A stretch of 35,215 bases of DNA, from the NCBI GenBank assembly GCA_009777625.1, contig WRLL01000008.1:1-35215 (forward strand), written 5' to 3'. This document shows positions 22,120 to 30,728 of the stretch, piece after piece. This DNA is from Candidatus Saccharimonadota bacterium (GTDB taxonomy: Bacteria > Patescibacteriota > Saccharimonadia > Saccharimonadales > Saccharimonadaceae). The notes under the pieces are model-generated. The model searched no databases, was not told the DNA's origin, and saw nothing but the letters and a program-made list of their open reading frames with translations. Position 1 is the first letter of the stretch, and every line of letters begins with the position of its first letter. A program made the translations under genes and the position numbers.

Positions 22120-23388
22120 ATGGCACGTTTGCCAATTGTCGGCGGCGATCCGGATAACTGGGGCACGGTTCTAAATGATTTTTTGAATGTAGCGCATAAT
22201 TCGGATGGCACTTTGAATGCGGCGGCTGTTTCGGCTACTGCGCCGGTTACATCGGTGGCTGGACGGGTTGGAGCTGTTGTCTTGGCGCGATCTGATGTGG
22301 GTTTGGGCAATGTCGATAACACGTCGGATTTGAACAAGCCGATTTCAACTGCGACGTCGGCGGCCCTGAATAATAAATTAAGTTTAAGCAATTCTTTGTT
22401 TGTCATCTGGGCCAACAGTGCGACGACTTTCCCGAGTCGTTTGACTAGCATTCCAGCAGATTACACTGGCCGTGTAGTCTTTGATTCCGGGGATTTCCCG
22501 GATCATCCAGGGCCGACGGATATGGTGCCGGGGGATCGGTGGAAGAGAAGGGGGATTAATCCCGGTCCTGGCGCTCCTAATTCACCGGTGATTGATGCTG
22601 TTGGATCGTTCGATTTTACCCCGGCGGGGCTTTCACTGCCGCAGATTCCGATTCATTATGCGATTGGTTCTGGCGATCCGCGGACTTCGTTGATAGTAAT
22701 CGCCATGCACGGTAATAGCCGCGACGCTGTTGGTCTGCGGAATACGTGGGCTGAACTTATCGCTGATAAACCGATTGTCGTCGTTGTGCCAGAGTTTGAC
22801 ACGATTAACTTTTCGGGGTCGCGTCGGTACAATCAGGGCCTTATTTTGAACGCCAGCGGGAATTTGTTGCCGGCGTCGCAGTGGACTTTTTCTTATATCG
22901 AACCTTTGTTTTATGAAATGCGTTCAAGGATCGGTGGTCAGCAAACTACCTTTGATATGTTCGGGCATTCAGCCGGCGCGCAGTTTACTCATCGATATGT
23001 TGAAATTATTCGCGGTGTTCCGCTGCGACGTGCAATTGCTGCGAATGCCGGTTGGTACACGATGACTGATCCGACTTTGCCTTATCCGTATGGGTCGGGC
23101 GGGGCTCCAGCGGCCCTGTTCGATTGGCCGGCGGCGTTTAGTGCTGATCTGACAATTCTGCTCGGCGATCAGGACACAAATGAGAATGATGATGACTTGC
23201 AGCATGATGAATACACCGATGCACAGGGGTTGAATCGTTGGGATCGCGGCAATAATTTCTATAGTAAGTCTCAGGCGTATGCGGCGACTCTTGGCCTGCC
23301 GTATGCTTGGAAACGCCAAGTGGTTCCCGGCGTTGCTCACCAGACTCGGCGGATGAGTATCCCGGCGATTGATCTGCTGCTGGCGTAA
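22120..23388 (+). CDS. Phage tail-fibre-like N terminus fused to an alpha/beta hydrolase
   Basis: 422 aa. Residues 1-90 resemble tail-fibre N termini: GGDPDNWGTVLNDFLNVAHNSDGTL and VGLGNVDNTSDLNKPISTATSAALNNK, the latter a recurrent phage tail-collar repeat. Residues ~175-420 form an alpha/beta hydrolase: oxyanion-side AMHGNS, nucleophile Ser284 in FGHSAGAQ, acid D350/D352 in LGDQDTNEND and His407 in GVAHQTRR. PHB-depolymerase or feruloyl-esterase-type enzymes have this layout, but the substrate is unknown. There is no signal peptide and no other phage gene nearby, so how it reaches a substrate is unclear. It has its own promoter. Confidence 0.78.
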   Translation: MARLPIVGGDPDNWGTVLNDFLNVAHNSDGTLNAAAVSATAPVTSVAGRVGAVVLARSDVGLGNVDNTSDLNKPISTATSAALNNKLSLSNSLFVIWANSATTFPSRLTSIPADYTGRVVFDSGDFPDHPGPTDMVPGDRWKRRGINPGPGAPNSPVIDAVGSFDFTPAGLSLPQIPIHYAIGSGDPRTSLIVIAMHGNSRDAVGLRNTWAELIADKPIVVVVPEFDTINFSGSRRYNQGLILNASGNLLPASQWTFSYIEPLFYEMRSRIGGQQTTFDMFGHSAGAQFTHRYVEIIRGVPLRRAIAANAGWYTMTDPTLPYPYGSGGAPAALFDWPAAFSADLTILLGDQDTNENDDDLQHDEYTDAQGLNRWDRGNNFYSKSQAYAATLGLPYAWKRQVVPGVAHQTRRMSIPAIDLLLA

Positions 23389-23416
23389 TCGGCCTATTTA
23401 TAGTAAAATTCTTAGC

Positions 23417-24403
23417 ATGAATGAAGAAAATGGGGTAGAGAAGAAGGGCGCGGAAAAGCAATTTGACATTTTCGCGTGGGCGAATAACTTGGCGCGGGTG
23501 AAGAACGAGCTGGAGACGGAATTTTTTGTCGTAAATAAGAAATATTCGGTTTATCATCTGCCGGTGGCGTCGGAACTGAAACCGCAGATTGCGCCGGTTT
23601 TCTTGTACGAAATTTTGAACGAAATTGAAAAGGGCGCGGGTTTAGGCCTGGAAATTCGCGAATACGAAAAATCGGAAGCCGAACCGGGCGTGCTGCTATA
23701 TTCGACGCGGGCGCAGGTCAACAACGCCAAAGTCGTGTTGGACACGATCGAAAACCAGCGGCGCGACATCGAAACCTTCAACGAATACGATCATGAATTC
23801 AAAACGATCAAGATGATCGTGGCCAAGTTTTCGCACAAAGATTTTCAACCTTTTTACATTGTAAAAGGGATCAGCGGCGCGTCGTCCTTGAACGAAAGAA
23901 GTGCGTGGGAAATCGGTTCCAGCGGCAAGTTGGAAGAATTCAAGGCTGCCACGGCGTTCAAAGTTCCGACTGACAACCAGGTGTTGATCGCGGAAGACAG
24001 AATCTTCGCTTTTAGCCCTAAAAAATTCGAAGCCATGTTCGGCTATGCTTACAAACAGCAAGCGATCGCGGATAAGAAGGTCGAGCAAATCTTGGCGCGG
24101 TATCAGCTGAATTTCCCGGAAGGGCAGGATTTAAACACATTGATTTCCGGTCGTACGAAAACTATCAACAAACTGCAGGACCTTGAACTTGGCACGAAAA
24201 CCCAGGAGGAAATCGTCAGCTATTCCGAAAATATGGCGCTGGATCTGATGACGGCCGACGATGGTGCGATCATCATCATGGATGGGCACGACGTCGATAC
24301 TTTTGTTAGCCTGCTGAACGATGATTTTATGACCAGCGATTTGACGGGCTTGAAATACGAGATAAAAGGGAAGAAGATGCTAGACACCAGCGGAGGCGAG
24401 TAA
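23417..24403 (+). CDS. DUF4868 / KwaB-like protein
   Basis: 328 aa, cytoplasmic, starting at ATG 23417, which is 7 nt after TAAAAT (23404-23409). The C-terminal two thirds follow the pattern I associate with DUF4868, the KwaB component of the Kiwa anti-phage system: EFKTIKMIVAKFSHKDFQPFYIVKG, QVLIAEDRIFAFSPKKFEAMFGY, a helical linker and a final LLNDDFMTSDLTGLKYEIKGKKML. This match is from memory of the family, not a search. It is followed after 1 nt by two paralogous membrane proteins, paralleling the KwaA (membrane) plus KwaB pairing, although these partners are larger than KwaA and seem unrelated to it. Confidence 0.62.
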   Translation: MNEENGVEKKGAEKQFDIFAWANNLARVKNELETEFFVVNKKYSVYHLPVASELKPQIAPVFLYEILNEIEKGAGLGLEIREYEKSEAEPGVLLYSTRAQVNNAKVVLDTIENQRRDIETFNEYDHEFKTIKMIVAKFSHKDFQPFYIVKGISGASSLNERSAWEIGSSGKLEEFKAATAFKVPTDNQVLIAEDRIFAFSPKKFEAMFGYAYKQQAIADKKVEQILARYQLNFPEGQDLNTLISGRTKTINKLQDLELGTKTQEEIVSYSENMALDLMTADDGAIIIMDGHDVDTFVSLLNDDFMTSDLTGLKYEIKGKKMLDTSGGE

Positions 24404-24404
24404 A

Positions 24405-25484
24405 TTGTTCAACCCGTCCAGACTGAACTACGCCGCCCTGGGAAAAGGCATCAAGTTCAAACGCCGTGATTTTACGCGTCAGCAGTTGGAGGAGAATGGC
24501 TTTGGGCGAAGAAATATTTTGACGAGCTCCTCGAAAAAAATCATACTAGGTTTCTTAGTCCTTCTGTCTGTCGTTGTGATTTTGCCCATTATATTAAAAA
24601 GTGACGAAACTGTGAAAAGCATATCAAACAACCCCATAGACGCGTTGGCGGTGTTGTTGATTATTTCTTCGATAATTTTTTATTTCAAGTGGGTCATCGA
24701 CCGATTGGAAAATTATCAGTACAAACTCCTGCGGTTTGCGATTGACAACGGATTGAAATATGGCGGCTCGTACACCAACAAGCCGTCAGCTGACCGAATT
24801 ATGTTTAGCGTGGCGAGTCGCAGTCGATTCAAATCAGACGAGAAAGTTCTTTCTTGGTCAAAGGGCGACTATGCGCTGGGGCGGTTTGAATACGAAGCGG
24901 GCCTGCGACATACTTTTGCAATAAACTATATGTCCGTCAAGTTGCCGCGCCATATGCCGCAGCTGTTTCTGAACTCGAACCAGAATAAACTTAATATAAA
25001 AACTGATACTTTCCGCGTTAAGAAGCTGAAACTCGAGGGCGATTTTGCCAACACTTTTACATTGTACGCGCCGCCAAAATATGCGGTTGACGCGCTGCAA
25101 GTTTTCACGCCGGACGTCATGGCGGCGCTGATGGATCATGGCACGCAGTACAATTACGAGATTTTGGATGATCGTTTATACATTTATTCATTGGATATTT
25201 TTTCGCAATATGCTTTGGCAAAGAAAGAAACGATGCAAAATCTTCTCGAGTCGACGGCCAGGTTGGCGCCCGAATTTACGCATCAGTCAAAGAATTATCG
25301 GGACGTTGGCGCCCGAACTTTTGGCGAAAATTCAGTGGCTGATCATGGCGCGCGAATTCAGAAACGCGTTTGGTGGTCACGACTCAGGCCGTGGGCGAAA
25401 TTTTGGATAATTGCATACATAATCCAGCTGATTTTGTTGGCTGCTTTGTTGATTTATCTTGGTGCTATAGGGGAATTAACCTAA
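24405..25484 (+). CDS. Membrane protein, paralogue 1 of a tandem pair (DUF3137-like core)
   Basis: 359 aa from TTG 24405. GGAGG at 24392-24396, 8 nt upstream, and alignment with the paralogue (NYAALGKG.. versus NYNALEKD..) decide this start. Two membrane segments lie at residues ~44-64 and ~78-98 and a third at ~332-354. The central cytosolic region ends in VKKLKLEGDFANTFTLYAPP, DALQVFTPDVMAALMDHG and YNYEILDDRLYIYS, resembling DUF3137. It is encoded 1 nt after the KwaB-like gene, so the two should be translated together. Function unknown; a membrane sensor or effector partner of the upstream protein is inferred. Confidence 0.78.
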   Translation: MFNPSRLNYAALGKGIKFKRRDFTRQQLEENGFGRRNILTSSSKKIILGFLVLLSVVVILPIILKSDETVKSISNNPIDALAVLLIISSIIFYFKWVIDRLENYQYKLLRFAIDNGLKYGGSYTNKPSADRIMFSVASRSRFKSDEKVLSWSKGDYALGRFEYEAGLRHTFAINYMSVKLPRHMPQLFLNSNQNKLNIKTDTFRVKKLKLEGDFANTFTLYAPPKYAVDALQVFTPDVMAALMDHGTQYNYEILDDRLYIYSLDIFSQYALAKKETMQNLLESTARLAPEFTHQSKNYRDVGARTFGENSVADHGARIQKRVWWSRLRPWAKFWIIAYIIQLILLAALLIYLGAIGELT

Positions 25485-25501
25485 ATGAGGAGGGAATAGG
25501 A

Positions 25502-26545
25502 ATGATCAACGCGAATCTAAATTACAACGCGCTGGAAAAGGACGCGCGGTTCGACATCAACGATTTCACGCCGCAACAGATCGAAACGGCCGGGTTGGAA
25601 AAGACTGGCCGACAGATGAAAATCTTTCGTGTTATTCTTTACTTCTTTGGTGGTTTTACTGCGTTCGGTTTCCTGATGAACCTGGTTGGCCTTTTCGAAC
25701 GCGGTGGTGATTCTGGTTGGTCTTTCTCGCAGATTTTCATGCAGACGATTTGGCTAGTGTTAATAATACTTTTCATAGTAAAGGCTCCGCGCTGGTTTTT
25801 GCGCACCAAACTGAGGCTGCTAAAATTTGCACAGGACAACGGATTGAAATATGACGCTCGAGTCCGCAAACCGACCGAAGACCTGATGATCTTTAAATTA
25901 GGTCACAGCCAAAAGATCAGCGATATAATTAGTTGGCCGAATCAGGAAAATCACCTAGGCCGGTTTACTTACACAGTCGGTCATGGCAAGAATCAGCAGA
26001 CTTACACATATAGTTATGTGGCCATCAAACTGCCGCGCCGACTGCCGCATCTTTTCATTAACTCAAAGAAGAACATGATCAATCCTCAGATCAGCGGATA
26101 TAAGGTCGAAAAGCTGAAGCTCGAGGGCGATTTCCCGAAAACTTTCGTTGTTTACGCGCCGCCGCAATATCGCGTTGACGCGCTACAGGTTTTGGCGCCG
26201 AATGTCATGGCGTCGCTCCTTGATCATGGTTGGCAATATGATTACGAAATCATTGACGATTGGCTGTATATTTTCTCGGGCAGCTATTCTTTTAATAGTA
26301 AGAAAACAATGCAAAGCCTCCTCGAATCGGCCGCTCGTCTAGCGCCAGAGATTTCTCATCAGGCCAAAAATTATAAGGATGCGGCGACGCAAACCTTTTC
26401 AGAAAATGTGATTGCCGAATCAGGAGCGCGAATTGAAAAGAAAAAGTGGTCGCGACAGATGTGGATTATGGTTATCGTGGTAACTCTTTCTATTCTTTAT
26501 ATGATTTTCAATTTGTTCTGGGGTTTTAGTCAAATAGATTTATAG
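25502..26545 (+). CDS. Membrane protein, paralogue 2 of a tandem pair (DUF3137-like core)
   Basis: 347 aa from ATG 25502, with AGGAGGG (25488-25494) 7 nt upstream. It shares the whole layout of the preceding protein: two N-terminal membrane helices (~40-62, ~76-96), DNGLKYDARVRKP, LPRRLPHLFINSKKN, KLKLEGDFPKTFVVYAPPQY, DALQVLAPNVMASLLDHG, YDYEIIDDWLYIFS and a C-terminal helix (~318-338). The two copies arose by tandem duplication and have diverged strongly at the ends. Retention of both suggests a hetero-oligomeric membrane complex. It is the last gene of the three-gene unit; a weak hairpin AAAAC-GCCA-GTTTT followed by ATTTTT at 26613-26632 may end it. Confidence 0.8.
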   Translation: MINANLNYNALEKDARFDINDFTPQQIETAGLEKTGRQMKIFRVILYFFGGFTAFGFLMNLVGLFERGGDSGWSFSQIFMQTIWLVLIILFIVKAPRWFLRTKLRLLKFAQDNGLKYDARVRKPTEDLMIFKLGHSQKISDIISWPNQENHLGRFTYTVGHGKNQQTYTYSYVAIKLPRRLPHLFINSKKNMINPQISGYKVEKLKLEGDFPKTFVVYAPPQYRVDALQVLAPNVMASLLDHGWQYDYEIIDDWLYIFSGSYSFNSKKTMQSLLESAARLAPEISHQAKNYKDAATQTFSENVIAESGARIEKKKWSRQMWIMVIVVTLSILYMIFNLFWGFSQIDL

Positions 26546-26638
26546 TGGCCGTGCCGTCTTTCGAAAGTCGCGTGGAGATTGGGAGCTTGCGGGACCGATC
26601 TCCGCTACTTGCAAAACGCCAGTTTTATTTTTACAACA

Positions 26639-26667
26639 TTGACTTAAGCGGTTTGCAGTGCTAAAAT
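26639..26667 (+). promoter_or_regulatory. pgsC-pgsB operon promoter
   Basis: TTGACT (26639-26644), a 17-bp spacer and TAAAAT (26662-26667). The leader is ~27 nt with GAGAGGG before GTG 26700. Confidence 0.75.
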
Positions 26668-26699
26668 CGAAACATGTAAAAACATAAGAGAGGGAATTA

Positions 26700-27662
26700 G
26701 TGGAAGTATTCGGGGGTTCGCTGGAACTCGCGAGGGCTGTGTTTTTATTAGGTGCGGTCCTAGCGCTGGTTTACAAGATGAAGTTCGGTGTTACGCCGGG
26801 CGGCATTATCGTGCCGAGTTTGATGGCCTTGGCGCTGTACAGCGGGCTAGTTCCTTTTATCATTATGGTGCTGCTCAGCGCAGCAAACTGGGGAATATAT
26901 AAATTATTCTTGGCGCGGTTTCCGTTGTCGCATCGTATGGAATCTTTGGCGGCTATGTCGCTGTCGATCATGCTGTCATTGATTGTGATGGCGCTTTTCC
27001 AACAATACATAGCCAACAGTCATGAATTCATCGTAATGAACTTGGTGACGCCCGGGCTGTTCACGATCAGTGCGCGAAAGTATGGCGTAACGCCGGTGAC
27101 ATTCGGCACATTGGTGGTTACTTTTACGGTATATATTATTGGTATTACGCTGGCGGCGGTTTTGCCAGTTGGGACCTTGACGCAATCGGCGGCGTCGCTG
27201 GCGCATTATCAGCATTTGGAGCTGGTCAATCCTTTCATAGTTTTGCCAGTCAGTTTGGCAATAGCGGGAATAACATACTGGCAGTTTGGCCTGCGCAGCG
27301 GCGGCTATGTGATTGGACCGATCGTGGCGGCGATTGCAGTTAGCTCGTGGGTTCAGGCGCTGATGTTGGTGGCGGGCATTATTTTCAGCTACTTTGCGAT
27401 TCAGATTGTTCTTAAATATACTCAGGTGATCGGTTTGCGGCGTTTTGTGCTAAGTTTAGTCGCCGGCTTTGTCGTGGTCAGTATAATGGATTGGATAGCG
27501 GCGCGATACCTTGTGCCGGGTTATTTAGTGTCGGTAACGGCGTCGTTGATCGCGGTGGCGGTCGTGACGAATGACTTGACTTTGCAATCGCCAAAGGATT
27601 CGATCAAGAAAGGCGTCATGCCGTCCATGTTGGTTTCGTACTTAACGAGGTTGGCGGTTTAG
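26700..27662 (+). CDS. pgsC: PgsC/CapC-like membrane protein, double length
   Basis: 320 aa, about twice the ~149 aa of Bacillus PgsC. The first half matches PgsC: ALVYKMKFGVTPGGIIVPSLMALAL, LVTPGLFTISARKYGVTPVTFGTLVVTF. The second half repeats a related but degenerate layout (QFGLRSGGYVIGPIVAAIAVSSWVQAL, DWIAARYLVPGYLVSVTASLIAV), so it looks like an internal duplication. All hydrophobic, about 9-10 membrane segments. PgsC works with PgsB in making and exporting poly-gamma-glutamate. The GTG start follows GAGAGGG, and its stop codon directly abuts the ATG of pgsB. Confidence 0.85.
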   Translation: MEVFGGSLELARAVFLLGAVLALVYKMKFGVTPGGIIVPSLMALALYSGLVPFIIMVLLSAANWGIYKLFLARFPLSHRMESLAAMSLSIMLSLIVMALFQQYIANSHEFIVMNLVTPGLFTISARKYGVTPVTFGTLVVTFTVYIIGITLAAVLPVGTLTQSAASLAHYQHLELVNPFIVLPVSLAIAGITYWQFGLRSGGYVIGPIVAAIAVSSWVQALMLVAGIIFSYFAIQIVLKYTQVIGLRRFVLSLVAGFVVVSIMDWIAARYLVPGYLVSVTASLIAVAVVTNDLTLQSPKDSIKKGVMPSMLVSYLTRLAV

Positions 27663-28862
27663 ATGATAATTACGATGACGGTCACAGCGGTCGCGGGAAT
27701 GTATGTTTTTAATAGTGTGCGCACTAACAAACGACACGAAAGGCGGATGAAAAGAACGTTTAACTATCGCGTCCATGTCAACGGCACACGTGGCAAATCG
27801 TCGGTGACGCGGTTGATCGCGGCAGCCCTGCGCGAGGGCGGAATCCCAACGATGGCCAAGACAACGGGCACGGCAGCGCGGATTATTCTTGGCCATACAC
27901 ATGATATTGTTATCCAGCGGAAAGAAGCCAACATTCACGAGCAGAAACGAATTCTAGATCAATATATTGGGGACGGTCGATTCCGCGCAGTGGTGTTGGA
28001 ATGTATGGCGATTAACCCGATTTACCAGGACTATCTGGAATCAAAGATCATGCATTCAACGATTGGCATTATCACGAACGTTCGTCAGGACCACGTTGAC
28101 ATGATGGGGAAGACTCTGCCGGAAATCGCGCGTAGTCTGGCTAACACTATTCCAGAGAACGGGCATTTCGTGACCTCTGAAAGAAATCCTGCATTGCGGG
28201 CAATCTTTCAAAAAATCTGCAACCAGCGCGGCACAACAATGCACACAACGCGTCGCATGAAGATCAGCGACGAGGACATGGCTGGCTTTTCGCATTTCGA
28301 ATACAAATCAAATGTGGCGATTGCCCTGAAAGTCGCCGAGCTTTGCGGCATTAAACGCGAAAAGGCGTTATCTGGCATGTGGCAGGCTTTGCCCGACCCA
28401 GGTGCATTTGTGGTCAAACACCTTGAAAAGAATAAGAAGACGATTCACTGGGCCAACCTGTTTGCCATTAACGACCGTGAAAGCTTCATTCTGACAGTCA
28501 ATGAACTGTCAAAGGAATTGGGCGATGATGTCAAGAAAGCAGTGATTCTTAACAATCGTCGCGATCGGCCGGAACGCGTCATGCAGTTTGTCGATATCGC
28601 TGTTAACACGTTGAAAGTCGATTACATCTTTGCAATTGGGGAATTTGAAAAGCGGGTCGTGGATGGCGTGCGAAAACTTGATCCGAAAGGGCGCGTAAAA
28701 GTTGTCGCTATGGGCAATCTGTCGCAATTTAGAAATACCAACGGAGAACAACTGTTTAACCGAATTGCCCGAGAATTCGATAGCGAGACTCTGCTATTCG
28801 GTGGTGTCAACATTCACACGCCGCAGGCAGCGGCTTTACTTGAAGCACTAGAGCGCGATTAA
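27663..28862 (+). CDS. pgsB: Poly-gamma-glutamate synthase PgsB/CapB-like ligase
   Basis: 399 aa. A short N-terminal hydrophobic segment is followed by a Mur-ligase-type P-loop VNGTRGKSSVTRLIAAAL, then LECMAINPIYQDYLESKIMHSTIGIITNVRQDHVDMMG and KAVILNNRRDRPERVMQFVDI, all typical of CapB/PgsB. The family uses ATP to form amide bonds in poly-gamma-glutamate; the product in CPR cells is not known. It starts immediately after the pgsC stop. The usual third gene pgsA/capA is absent from the window. Confidence 0.93.
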   Translation: MIITMTVTAVAGMYVFNSVRTNKRHERRMKRTFNYRVHVNGTRGKSSVTRLIAAALREGGIPTMAKTTGTAARIILGHTHDIVIQRKEANIHEQKRILDQYIGDGRFRAVVLECMAINPIYQDYLESKIMHSTIGIITNVRQDHVDMMGKTLPEIARSLANTIPENGHFVTSERNPALRAIFQKICNQRGTTMHTTRRMKISDEDMAGFSHFEYKSNVAIALKVAELCGIKREKALSGMWQALPDPGAFVVKHLEKNKKTIHWANLFAINDRESFILTVNELSKELGDDVKKAVILNNRRDRPERVMQFVDIAVNTLKVDYIFAIGEFEKRVVDGVRKLDPKGRVKVVAMGNLSQFRNTNGEQLFNRIAREFDSETLLFGGVNIHTPQAAALLEALERD

Positions 28863-28880
28863 TTGTGATACAATATCGTC

Positions 28881-29894
28881 ATGTTAGAAGAACCCAAAGC
28901 TCAAGTCACCGGCGCCAAGATCGTCGTCATCGGCGGTGGAACCGGTTCGTTCGTAATATTATCAGGGCTGAAAAACTACGCACACGATATAACGGCGTTG
29001 GTCAATATGGCCGACGACGGCGGTTCGACGGGGCAGCTGCGCGATGAATTGGGGGTGTTGCCGCCGGGCGATGTGCGACAGTGCTTGGTGGCGTTGAGTG
29101 GTTCACCACGAGCGCGCGATCTGTTCAACTATCGTTTTGACGAGGGGAGTTTGGCGGGTCATGCCTTCGGCAATCTTTTTCTGGCGGCGCTGGAGAAAAT
29201 GACCGGCAGTATGTCGGCAGCGATCGAGTTGGCTGACGATGTGTTGAACGTCGAAGGGCAGGTCATCCCGATCACATTGGATCAAATTACAATTTGCCTG
29301 GACCACGGTGGCAAGGAAGTCCTGCGTCATGAGCGCAATATCGATGGTGCAACATTTGTTAAACAGCACCCCAAGTTCTGGCTAGAGCCGCGTCCCAAGG
29401 TCAACAAAGCAGCCGTTGAAGCAATCATGGCGGCCGATATCGTAGTGATTTCACCGGGCAGTGTCTATAAAAGCCTGGCGCCAGCATTGGTCGTGCCGGG
29501 CGTCGGCGCGGCACTACGAAAAACTACGGCACGCAAAATTTACGTTTGCAACCTGATCAATAAACCTGGACAGACCGACAATTTCAAAGTTCACGATTTG
29601 GCGGCCGAAATGGAACGGCTGGCCGGCGGAAAATTCCTCGACTATGTGATTTATAACGTTCACCAGCCCGGCAAAAGGTTGCTAGAAAAGTATGCCGCCG
29701 AAGGAGAATTGCCAGTCGAGATCGACGCCGCAGCGCTGAAAGCAGCCCATTACAAAGCCAAAGGCGCGGAACTGCTGGCCGGCGAAGTCTGGGAAAATCA
29801 GAACAAGAAAGACCCGCTAGCATCGCAGCGAACATTGATTCGTCACGACCCAGACGCCGCCGCACGAGCGATCATGAAGATTTATTTTTCTTAG
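28881..29894 (+). CDS. yvcK: YvcK/CofD-like protein (gluconeogenesis factor)
   Basis: 337 aa with the family motifs VVIGGGTGSFVILSGLKNY, VNMADDGGSTGQLRDELGVLPPGDVRQCLVAL and ADIVVISPGSVYKSLAPALVVPGV. YvcK binds UDP-sugars and in Bacillus is needed for growth on gluconeogenic carbon and for cell-wall synthesis. The context here (pgsBC upstream, nagB and pta downstream) fits a link between central metabolism and the envelope. ATG 28881 is 6 nt after TACAAT (28869-28874), so a leaderless mRNA is predicted although the gene lies only 18 bp after pgsB. WhiA and RapZ, frequent neighbours elsewhere, are not here. Confidence 0.93.
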   Translation: MLEEPKAQVTGAKIVVIGGGTGSFVILSGLKNYAHDITALVNMADDGGSTGQLRDELGVLPPGDVRQCLVALSGSPRARDLFNYRFDEGSLAGHAFGNLFLAALEKMTGSMSAAIELADDVLNVEGQVIPITLDQITICLDHGGKEVLRHERNIDGATFVKQHPKFWLEPRPKVNKAAVEAIMAADIVVISPGSVYKSLAPALVVPGVGAALRKTTARKIYVCNLINKPGQTDNFKVHDLAAEMERLAGGKFLDYVIYNVHQPGKRLLEKYAAEGELPVEIDAAALKAAHYKAKGAELLAGEVWENQNKKDPLASQRTLIRHDPDAAARAIMKIYFS

Positions 29895-29898
29895 GGCA

Positions 29899-29957
29899 TG
29901 AGACAAAACCAAGGTTTTTTCTCATCGCGCCGGGACAAAAAGTATGATTTTTGTCTC
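29899..29957 (+). terminator. Tandem hairpins after yvcK
   Basis: The first hairpin pairs 29899-29910 (TGAGACAAAACC) with 29913-29924 (GGTTTTTTCTCA), 11 of 12 positions. The second pairs 29932-29941 (GGGACAAAAA) with 29948-29957 (TTTTTGTCTC, one G-U) and is followed by CTCTTTTT. Together they should stop transcription from yvcK in an intrinsic manner. Confidence 0.7.
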
Positions 29958-30012
29958 GAGCTGCTCTTTTTCCTTTCGGCCGCCGAGTAAAACCTGTTAT
30001 AATTTGTGTAAT

Positions 30013-30630
30013 ATGAAAACCGCTTTATTACTTGATTTTGATGACACAATTTTCGATTTGAATAGCTTTCGGGTTGGCTACAATCAATTTTGGGCTGAGA
30101 ACTTTTCTAATGAGACAAATGCGAAAATTATCGAATCGTTGGAAAAGTATCGGAAACACGGGAATGCTTTCGAGCCTTATCAAATGATGACCGATGATGA
30201 AAAGAAGTGCGACGGCGATTATTGCCGACAAAACGCACCGCAGTTCATACACACGGACGTAGCTGATTTTTTAGATAATTTGGATCAGGATAAGTTCGTG
30301 CCGATCATTATGACCTTTGGTGAGGAAGAATTTCAGAAGGCCAAGATAAATGCGTTAGGTTTAGATTTGCCAGCGATTTTTCTTGACCACCCCGACAAGA
30401 CGCTGGAAATCTCTCGGCTATGGAACGGCGATCATTATGAAATTAATGGAGAAACTTATTCGGAAATTATTTTAGTTGACGATCGCGACCGGAGTTTCAA
30501 TGGATTTGAAAAGTTGCCTAATGCAAGGGGATTTTTGCTGAATCGCGGCAGTCATGCAGATAAGAATGATCATGAATTGCTGGCAAAGAACGTAAAGGTC
30601 GTAGATTCCTTCTGCGATATCATGTTATAA
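30013..30630 (+). CDS. HAD-superfamily hydrolase
   Basis: 205 aa. Motif I is LLDFDDTIFDL with the nucleophile D8 and D10; motif II lies in PIIMTFGEEE; motif IV is ILVDDRDRSF. Such enzymes usually act as phosphatases on small phosphorylated metabolites; the substrate is unknown. ATG 30013 lies 9 nt after TATAAT (29998-30003, with TG at -14, extended -10), so the leader is at most 2-3 nt. A longer frame from 29944 passes through the terminator hairpin and is rejected. Confidence 0.88.
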   Translation: MKTALLLDFDDTIFDLNSFRVGYNQFWAENFSNETNAKIIESLEKYRKHGNAFEPYQMMTDDEKKCDGDYCRQNAPQFIHTDVADFLDNLDQDKFVPIIMTFGEEEFQKAKINALGLDLPAIFLDHPDKTLEISRLWNGDHYEINGETYSEIILVDDRDRSFNGFEKLPNARGFLLNRGSHADKNDHELLAKNVKVVDSFCDIML

Positions 30631-30728
30631 TTGTATCGTATCAGATTTCCTCGTGCGACCGAGATTACACCAGATCTCGCTGGCGCGGTGCGATGTGACT
30701 AGAAGAAAAGCATCAAGGGGGAAAAGTT

